From Salinivirgaceae bacterium (GTDB taxonomy: Bacteria > Bacteroidota > Bacteroidia > Bacteroidales > Salinivirgaceae): a stretch of DNA of 32,649 nt. Numbering within the stretch: position 1 is the stretch's first letter; each line of letters begins with the position of its first letter. Positions 27,202 through 32,649 of this stretch are shown here, piece by piece. The DNA is taken from positions 1 through 32,649 of the forward strand of contig JAQICA010000123.1 of the NCBI GenBank assembly GCA_027858775.1. Reading direction: 5' to 3'. The translations under genes and the position numbers were made by a program. The notes beneath the pieces are model-generated. The model did not search any database. It was given only the letters and a program-made list of their open reading frames with translations, and had not been told where the DNA came from.

Positions 27202-28161
27202 ATGAAGAATATACTTGTAGTAGGTGCCGGCGGGCAAATAGGTTCTGAACTCGTACCCTACCTGCGTGAGCAGTATGGTAACAGCAACGTTGTTGCAACA
27301 GACATTGACAAGAAAAAATGTGCAAACCTTTCCGACGGACCGTTCGAGCAGTTAGACGCCACAAATGGCAAAGAATTTCACGAAATAGTGAAAAAATACA
27401 AAATCGATGCTATTTACAACATGGTTGCACTGCTATCGGCCACAGGCGAAAAAAACCCTGAACTTGCGTGGAAAATTAATATGGGCGCACTGGAAAACAG
27501 CCTGAACATTGCCAAAGAAAATAATTGCAGTGTATTCACGCCTAGTTCCATTGGAGCATTCGGACCAACCACGCCTATGGACAACACACCTCAGGATACC
27601 ATTATGCAGCCCAACACCATTTACGGTGTATGCAAAGTCTCCGGCGAGTTGCTCAGCAACTATTACCACAGTCGTTTTGGTGTTGATACGCGTTCGGTAC
27701 GGTTTCCGGGAATTATTTCAAACGTAACCCTCCCCGGCGGCGGCACAACCGATTATGCAGTGGAAGTTTACTACGAGGCCATCAAAAAACAGCAGTACAC
27801 CTGCAACCTTGGAAAAGGAACATTCCTGGATATGATGTACATGCCCGACGCCATTAAAGCATGCGTACAATTAATGGAAGCTGATCCGACAAAATTGATT
27901 CATCGTAACTCATTTAACATTTCAGCAATGAGCTTCGATCCGGAGATGATTGCCGATGAAATAGCCAAACACATTCCCGAATTTAAGATGGCGTACGATG
28001 TGGATAAAGCCAAACAAGCCATTGCCAACAGCTGGCCAAACTCCATGGACGACAGTGCCGCGAAAGAAGAGTGGGGATGGAACCCTCGATACAACCTAGC
28101 TGCAATGACCATCGACATGCTCGAAAAAATTCAGGAAAAATTTGACAAAGGGCTTATTTAG
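27202..28161 (+). CDS. L-threonine 3-dehydrogenase, SDR (epimerase-like) type
   Basis: NAD-dependent oxidation of L-threonine to 2-amino-3-oxobutyrate. The 319 residues follow the extended short-chain dehydrogenase layout: the nucleotide-binding motif GAGGQIG (8-14), an acidic residue after strand two (VATDID), TPSSIGAFGP (113-122) with the catalytic serine, and Tyr141/Lys145 in YGVCK. SVRFPGIIS and the stretch TTDYAVEVYYEA are characteristic of this threonine dehydrogenase branch as opposed to sugar epimerases. It is unrelated to the zinc-dependent Tdh of E. coli. The next enzyme of the pathway, 2-amino-3-ketobutyrate CoA ligase, is about 2.7 kb downstream on the opposite strand. Its 3' side carries a terminator-like hairpin. 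Confidence 0.9.
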   Translation: MKNILVVGAGGQIGSELVPYLREQYGNSNVVATDIDKKKCANLSDGPFEQLDATNGKEFHEIVKKYKIDAIYNMVALLSATGEKNPELAWKINMGALENSLNIAKENNCSVFTPSSIGAFGPTTPMDNTPQDTIMQPNTIYGVCKVSGELLSNYYHSRFGVDTRSVRFPGIISNVTLPGGGTTDYAVEVYYEAIKKQQYTCNLGKGTFLDMMYMPDAIKACVQLMEADPTKLIHRNSFNISAMSFDPEMIADEIAKHIPEFKMAYDVDKAKQAIANSWPNSMDDSAAKEEWGWNPRYNLAAMTIDMLEKIQEKFDKGLI

Positions 28162-28208
28162 TGCATAAGTTGAAGGCATACAAAACCTCACAACAATACA
28201 CGAAATTG

Positions 28209-28239
28209 CAAAAGGCTCCTTATTACCGGGAGCCTTTGC
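28209..28239 (+). terminator. Hairpin downstream of the threonine dehydrogenase gene
   Basis: AAAGGCTCC (28211-28219) pairs perfectly with GGAGCCTTT (28229-28237), and the stem extends to GC with one bulged A. TTT ends the stem and AATTATT follows, so the T-tract is weak. It separates the dehydrogenase from the nuclease-like gene. Confidence 0.65.
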
Positions 28240-28349
28240 TAATTATTAGGGATAGATTTAATCAGATTGGGATAGATAAATGCAAGCCCCGTATCGGGCA
28301 AAAAGCAAAAAAATGTGTAAGTTTGTGCGAGAACACCAAGAATATATCT

Positions 28350-28940
28350 ATGGATAAAATTAAACTCAATGTACTCGGCATATCGTACAGTCAAACCCAA
28401 ACGGGCGCCTATGCATTAATTTTGGCAGAAGAGGAAGGAGAAAGAAGGATTCCGATTATTATTGGCGGGTTCGAAGCCCAGGCTATTGCCATTGAGCTTG
28501 AAGGATTAAAACCACCACGACCATTAACACACGACTTATTGGTCAGCTTTGCAGAAGCATACAACATAGAGGTTGTAGACATTACAATAAACAGATTGGA
28601 AGAGGGAATATTTTACTCCGAAATAAATTGTTTCAACGGAACAAATCGTATAAAAATAGATGCGCGCACAAGCGACAGTATTGCACTGGCCTTAAGGTTT
28701 AAGTGCCCCATTTACACTACTCTTGAAGTGATGGAAAAGGCCGGAATTCAGCTTGAAACAGAGCATCAGGAAAATGCCGGCACAAAATCAGAAGACGAAA
28801 ATAAAGATTCACAAAACGCCGAATACGCAAAAAAAACCACAGATGAGCTCAAGGGACTTATGAATGAAGCTATTGAGAAAGAGAACTACGAGTTAGCATC
28901 GAGGCTACGCGACGAAATTCAGAAAAGAGAAAATCAATAA
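28350..28940 (+). CDS. Bifunctional-nuclease-family (DUF151) protein with C-terminal UVR motif
   Basis: A 196-residue protein. Residues about 1-130 are the BFN/DUF151 domain: KLNVLGISYSQTQTGAYALIL, then RRIPIIIGGFEAQAIAIEL, then RTSDSIALALRFKCPIYT. This domain is found alone or with UVR motifs across bacteria and has nuclease activity in the plant member described. A polar linker (about 140-160) leads to a UVR motif (LKGLMNEAIEKENYELASRL) of the kind that binds UvrA/UvrB-type or Clp partners. The frame is open upstream to a GTG at 28161, but that includes the terminator hairpin and has no domain, so I take the ATG at 28350. The next gene on the same strand is a nucleoside transporter, and the pair may be functionally linked through nucleotide salvage. 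Confidence 0.9.
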   Translation: MDKIKLNVLGISYSQTQTGAYALILAEEEGERRIPIIIGGFEAQAIAIELEGLKPPRPLTHDLLVSFAEAYNIEVVDITINRLEEGIFYSEINCFNGTNRIKIDARTSDSIALALRFKCPIYTTLEVMEKAGIQLETEHQENAGTKSEDENKDSQNAEYAKKTTDELKGLMNEAIEKENYELASRLRDEIQKRENQ

Positions 28941-29174
28941 CCAGCAGTTGCAATGGTGATTTTTTTAAATTTTTTGCTAAGTTTGGCATTCGTAAAAATC
29001 AAACTTGCATAGGACAACAAGAAATTGGAATCCAATGTGTCGGCAATCCGGCCGATAGCCTGCAACTGCGCTAAAAACATAAAACGTACAAGTTGGCCTG
29101 ATATAGCGACAAAATGTTCGCTCAGGATTTTTACACAATAAATATTAAGCATTGTTGAACTAAAATATATAATC

Positions 29175-30671
29175 GTGAAAATTCCACAAATAGTACGCAT
29201 ATCAATTGCGACAGTTGCCATACTGCTACTTACACAGTTGGTATTTGGACAAACTGACACAACGGCAATTATTGCCGACCCGGAACCGCTTTCAGAAGCT
29301 ATAGATACAACAGTTGCAGCCTCGAATACTGTCGCTGATGGAGAACATGGAATTCAATCGATGGCAGAATTAGGCGGTATAACACTTATGAGCACTATGC
29401 GCGGATTACTTGGGATGGCTGTACTTGTTTTACTGGCATGGCTGGTAAGTATCGACCGAAAAAGCGTAAACTGGCGCGTTGTAATCATAGGGCTTGTCAT
29501 ACAGGTTGGATTGGCCCTGGGAGTATTAGAGGTGTCAGCGATTCAGGCTGTTTTTGAATTTGTAGGAAAAATATTCGTCAAAATTCTCGACTTTACAAAA
29601 GCTGGAAGTGAATTTATTTTAGGTGACCTAATGGACATGTCGAAATACGGAATGATATTCGCTTTTCAGATCTTACCCACCATTATTTTCTTTTCTGCAC
29701 TGACGAGCGTTTTATTCTATCTGGGAGCAATACAAAAAGTAGTGTATGTGCTAGCCTGGCTCATGACCAAAGCGATGCGATTAAGTGGTGCTGAAAGCTT
29801 ATCGGTTGCGGGAAACATTTTCCTCGGACAAACAGAATCGCCGCTGATGATTAAGGCGTATCTACCCAAAATGAATAATTCAGAAATGTTTCTGGTTATG
29901 GTAGGAGGAATGGCAACTGTAGCAGGCGGCGTACTGGCTGCCTATGTTGGTTTTCTTGGAGGAGACGACCCCGTTCAGCGGTTGGTTTTTGCAAAACACT
30001 TACTCACAGCATCTGTAATGGCTGCACCGGGCGCCATTGTGATATCAAAAATTATTGTTCCCCAAACACACAAGATCAACCAAACGGTTGAAGTTTCGAA
30101 AGAAAAAGTAGGTTCGAACTTCCTCGACGCCATGTCGAATGGTACAACCGAAGGTTTGAAACTGGCAGCCAACGTAGGTGCTATGCTGTTGGTGTTTTTT
30201 GCATTTATTGCTTTTGCCAATTATATTTTGGTTAAAGTTGGCGATTTAACTTCGCTCAATGCCCTAATTGGCGATATAACAAACGGCCAATATAATGAAA
30301 TGAACCTGCAATTTATTCTTGGATACACACTTGCGCCACTAATGTGGCTAATTGGTGTTGCATCGCAGGACATTGCGCTACTTGGGCAGCTTTTGGGTGA
30401 AAAAATTATCGCCAGTGAATTTGTAGGCTATACCAGCCTGGCCGAATTAAAGGCAGAAGGTGCATTTGCCAGCAGTAAATCTGTTTTTATGGCCACATAC
30501 ATGCTTTGTGGATTTGCCAATTTTGCCAGCATTGGTATTCAAATTGGAGGTATTGGTGGACTGGCACCAAATAAACGCGAGTTTTTGTCGAAATATGGTA
30601 TTCGTGCACTTGTGGCAGGAACACTGGCCTCGTTGCTTTCGGCAACCATTGTAGGAATGATTTTAGGATAA
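29175..30671 (+). CDS. CNT-family nucleoside transporter with N-terminal signal-like extension
   Basis: Concentrative nucleoside transporter of the NupC type, importing nucleosides with a cation. It has 498 residues from a GTG start. The first 25 residues look like a signal peptide (IATVAILLLTQLVFGQ), and about 45 residues of Thr/Ala/Asp-rich spacer follow before the first helix (about 72-90). This extension is longer than in E. coli NupC (about 400 residues). The core has about eight to ten helices and the CNT motif GNIFLGQTESPLMIKAYL (about 213-230), followed by MVGGMATVAGGVLAAYVGF. I cannot judge the specificity. It is separated from the nuclease-like gene by 234 bases, and a strong bidirectional terminator follows. 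Confidence 0.93.
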   Translation: MKIPQIVRISIATVAILLLTQLVFGQTDTTAIIADPEPLSEAIDTTVAASNTVADGEHGIQSMAELGGITLMSTMRGLLGMAVLVLLAWLVSIDRKSVNWRVVIIGLVIQVGLALGVLEVSAIQAVFEFVGKIFVKILDFTKAGSEFILGDLMDMSKYGMIFAFQILPTIIFFSALTSVLFYLGAIQKVVYVLAWLMTKAMRLSGAESLSVAGNIFLGQTESPLMIKAYLPKMNNSEMFLVMVGGMATVAGGVLAAYVGFLGGDDPVQRLVFAKHLLTASVMAAPGAIVISKIIVPQTHKINQTVEVSKEKVGSNFLDAMSNGTTEGLKLAANVGAMLLVFFAFIAFANYILVKVGDLTSLNALIGDITNGQYNEMNLQFILGYTLAPLMWLIGVASQDIALLGQLLGEKIIASEFVGYTSLAELKAEGAFASSKSVFMATYMLCGFANFASIGIQIGGIGGLAPNKREFLSKYGIRALVAGTLASLLSATIVGMILG

Positions 30672-30755
30672 TACAGAAATACGCAACTTTTGCTGATGCT
30701 CTGAAAGAAAAGCCATTTTCCTATACAGACATCGGTTAAAGTTGCGAACTTATAG

Positions 30756-30792
30756 AAAAACCGCGTCATGCAATGAGCATGACGCGGTTTTT
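30756..30792. terminator. Bidirectional intrinsic terminator
   Basis: CCGCGTCATG (30761-30770) pairs perfectly with CATGACGCGG (30778-30787), flanked by AAAAA and TTTTT that extend the stem or serve as T-tracts on both strands. It lies between the convergent transporter and ligase genes and should end both. Confidence 0.92.
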
Positions 30793-30814
30793 ATTTATTC
30801 GTCTGTTATAAGCA

Positions 30815-32035
30815 CTATTTGTAATTACGCATTACATCTAACACATAATCAATATCTTTTTCAGTGTGTGAGGCGTTAATCTGGAAGCGAATTTCCTCAT
30901 CACCTTTAGGTACAACCGGAAAGTTTAGTCCGGTAGCCAATATTCCATTCTCATTCAGATATTTTACTATATCGCTGGTTTTTTTCGAATCGCGAACCAT
31001 AAGTGGCACAACCGGATGGTCGCCCTCGATGGTTTCGTACCCGGCCTCGCGCAACGATGAATCGAATTTGCGTGTCATGGCACGAAGGTGAGCCAAAATT
31101 TCAGCGCCCTCTTCCGACTCCAAAATATCGAGCGCTTTAATAGCTGCTTCGGTTTCAGACACTGTAATGGGGTTTGAGTAAATGTAAGTGGGAGCACTTT
31201 CCCGTAAATAGTTCACAACTTCGTTAGACGATACTACGTATCCACCATTTACACCAAAGGCTTTTCCAAGTGTTCCCACTAAAATATCAACCTTTGCATT
31301 GGTATACTCCTCTGTTCCCCGACCCGTATTACCAAACGATCCTACTCCGTGGGAATCGTCGGCTATAGTGATCACGCCTTCCTCGAACTTATCGTTATAT
31401 TTTTCGCAAATTGCAACAAACTCATCAAGTGGTGCATTGTCGCCACGCATACTAAAAATGCCATCGGTAATAACCAGTGCACGTTTGGCTTTACCCACAG
31501 TACGCTCCAGCGCTTTTTCCAGATCAGCCATATTGTTATGGGCATAAATCTCTTTCCCTGCCGGACGACCCAAACGCATAGCATTAATAATGCAATTATG
31601 GTTCAGCTCATCGCTAATAAGCACCGTTTCTTTGGTTGTAAGTGGAAATATTACGCCAATACTGGTCACATATGCTGAGCTGAAAATCATTCCTGCCTCG
31701 CGTCCGTGGAACGCTGCCAACCGTTTCTCCAACTCTATGTGCGCCTTAAACGTACCATTAATAAATCGTACAGCACCGGGTCCCACACCAAATTCGGCGG
31801 CTCCCCGCTCTTCGGCGTCAATCATATCCTTACGTAACGATAGCCCCAGATAGGAATTAGAGTTCATGCGAATAAACTCCTTTCCGCCTTGTCCTTCGAG
31901 CAAATAGCGAGGGCCTTTGCCATCGCATGGCTCAACAACTTTAGTTATTACTTTTTCTGCGCCTTTTGCACGTCCGCTCTCTGTTAATGCGTCTACATCG
32001 GCCGTCAAAACCTTATTTAATTTATTTAATGACAT
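30815..32035 (-). CDS. kbl: 2-amino-3-ketobutyrate CoA ligase (glycine C-acetyltransferase)
   Basis: PLP enzyme of the alpha-oxoamine synthase family that splits 2-amino-3-oxobutyrate with CoA into glycine and acetyl-CoA. It has 406 residues. Signs are NSYLGLS near residue 60, GPGAVRFINGTFKAHIELE, DELNHNCIINAMRL, DDSHGVGSFG with the PLP-contacting Asp/His, and the Schiff-base lysine Lys258 in GTLGKAFG. The GPGAVR stretch and the nearby threonine dehydrogenase favour Kbl over serine palmitoyltransferase or BioF, which share the fold. The gene has a strong Shine-Dalgarno sequence and its own promoter region, and it is convergent with the transporter. Confidence 0.92.
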   Translation of the reverse strand: MSLNKLNKVLTADVDALTESGRAKGAEKVITKVVEPCDGKGPRYLLEGQGGKEFIRMNSNSYLGLSLRKDMIDAEERGAAEFGVGPGAVRFINGTFKAHIELEKRLAAFHGREAGMIFSSAYVTSIGVIFPLTTKETVLISDELNHNCIINAMRLGRPAGKEIYAHNNMADLEKALERTVGKAKRALVITDGIFSMRGDNAPLDEFVAICEKYNDKFEEGVITIADDSHGVGSFGNTGRGTEEYTNAKVDILVGTLGKAFGVNGGYVVSSNEVVNYLRESAPTYIYSNPITVSETEAAIKALDILESEEGAEILAHLRAMTRKFDSSLREAGYETIEGDHPVVPLMVRDSKKTSDIVKYLNENGILATGLNFPVVPKGDEEIRFQINASHTEKDIDYVLDVMRNYK

Positions 32036-32039
32036 AATA

Positions 32040-32046
32040 CCTCCTT
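32040..32046 (-). promoter_or_regulatory. kbl: Strong Shine-Dalgarno of kbl
   Basis: On the minus strand AAGGAGG lies four bases before the ATG at 32035, a near-perfect anti-16S match that is uncommon in this phylum. It confirms the start. Confidence 0.7.
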
Positions 32047-32159
32047 AATATTTAATTTTATGATTTAGTTTTACATTTCATAAATTAGCAACAGCAACTA
32101 CATTACCTAAATGCAAAGCGCTCATGCAAAATACATTACAGCCGCAATTTGCACAACCG

Positions 32160-32167
32160 CAAATATA
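32160..32167 (-). promoter_or_regulatory. kbl: Possible -7 promoter box of kbl
   Basis: On the minus strand the bases read TATATTTG, matching TAnnTTTG, about 125 bases before the kbl start. No -33 box at the right spacing is evident, so this is a weak call. Confidence 0.35.
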
Positions 32168-32225
32168 GTCAAAAGTAATAAATTTTATCTTGCACAAAGG
32201 CTTTCCTCAGCTACTTTTAATTCCA

Positions 32226-32274
32226 AAATTCCGCAACGATTTAGAAGCTTTCAAACGAAATCGTTGCGGAATTT
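32226..32274. repeat. Perfect 17-base inverted repeat upstream of kbl
   Basis: AAATTCCGCAACGATTT (32226-32242) is the exact reverse complement of AAATCGTTGCGGAATTT (32258-32274), with a 15-base loop. No T-tract follows on either strand. It may be a stable hairpin in an RNA, a terminator for a gene to the right, or a dispersed palindromic element. Confidence 0.75.
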
Positions 32275-32649
32275 AGAGATCAATCACTGTGTAGTGCCAG
32301 CAGAACCCCTTGCCTTTGGAAGTATTCTTGCAAAGGCTACATAGTGCTTGCCCGAAAAGTCCAATTTACTCACAATTAAAACAATTTTTCAATAGTGTTC
32401 GTGAGCTAAAGGTTCTGCGTTACGCCCTTTCTGAAAACAGTTATCCAGAGAATCGAGACGCTTTGATTTTCATAAAGGCCAAGCCTTGAACTTGAACTTT
32501 TCGAACCGAGTCATGACTAAAATTTAGTCACGAACGATATTTATTATTAGACAATTATAAAAGAGCATGTTACTTATTGTACTTATCATGGCGAGCTCCA
32601 TATGACCATTAAAATCAAAATTATAAACATATAAATCAAGCACTCAGAA
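32275..32649. other. Noncoding right edge
   Basis: No supported gene in the last 375 bases. A palindrome TGACTAAAATTTAGTCA (32514-32530) is visible and could be a regulator-binding site. The stretch may be the upstream region of a gene outside the window. Confidence 0.4.

Noticed and set aside
28161-28349. Upstream extension of the nuclease-like gene from a GTG
   Set aside because: The extension contains a terminator hairpin and no domain; the conserved BFN domain starts at the ATG at 28350.
32111-32344. Plus-strand open frame of 77 codons at the right edge
   Set aside because: It runs across the perfect inverted repeat and the kbl promoter region and has no recognisable content.
1-32649. 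CRISPR arrays, tRNA or rRNA genes
   Set aside because: I looked for regularly spaced repeats and for T-loop-like GTTCGAATC motifs with flanking stems and found none outside coding sequence.

Overview
The window reads as a chromosomal stretch of an AT-rich Bacteroidota, probably of the Marinilabiliales/Prolixibacteraceae type. This is inferred from gene content, not from a marker gene. The clues are a regulator-propeller hybrid histidine kinase, the ileS / zinc-less DksA-like / lspA gene order, a long type 2-like IleS with a GIHH signature, an SDR-type threonine dehydrogenase, many lipoproteins, and TAnnTTTG-like promoter boxes. No tRNA, rRNA, CRISPR array or intact insertion sequence is visible. 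There are 20 protein genes that I support.

Left part (1-11.3 kb): a large propeller-type hybrid sensor kinase ending in an Hpt domain. Next is a potassium-channel-like protein whose cytoplasmic part is a strikingly regular 12-residue repeat solenoid. Divergent from it are a lysozyme-fold secreted protein and a large lipoprotein, closed by a strong terminator hairpin. On the minus strand follow a PPC-domain lipoprotein and an S41-family secreted protease.

Middle part (11.3-20.8 kb): a housekeeping block, ileS - DksA-like - lspA on the minus strand with a clear intrinsic terminator inside it, and divergent lgt. Lgt and LspA are the first two enzymes of lipoprotein maturation. A tightly overlapping three-gene set follows: lipoprotein, membrane zinc-ribbon protein, amidohydrolase. 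It is closed by a convergent VanZ-like gene.

Right part (20.8-32.6 kb): hemW, a second, multi-PAS hybrid kinase, and then a small VapBC-type toxin-antitoxin pair. The pair is bracketed by short repeats and followed by about 590 bases of strongly foldback noncoding DNA, which is the most accessory-looking segment. After it come threonine dehydrogenase, a bifunctional-nuclease-like protein with a UVR motif, a CNT nucleoside transporter and, convergent, 2-amino-3-ketobutyrate CoA ligase. Threonine dehydrogenase and the ligase together make the two-step threonine-to-glycine pathway.

I do not see an obvious new multi-gene defence or biosynthesis system. The best candidates for something under-described are the 12-residue-repeat solenoid channel, the VapBC cassette with its repeats and foldback DNA, and the lipoprotein/zinc-ribbon/amidohydrolase operon.
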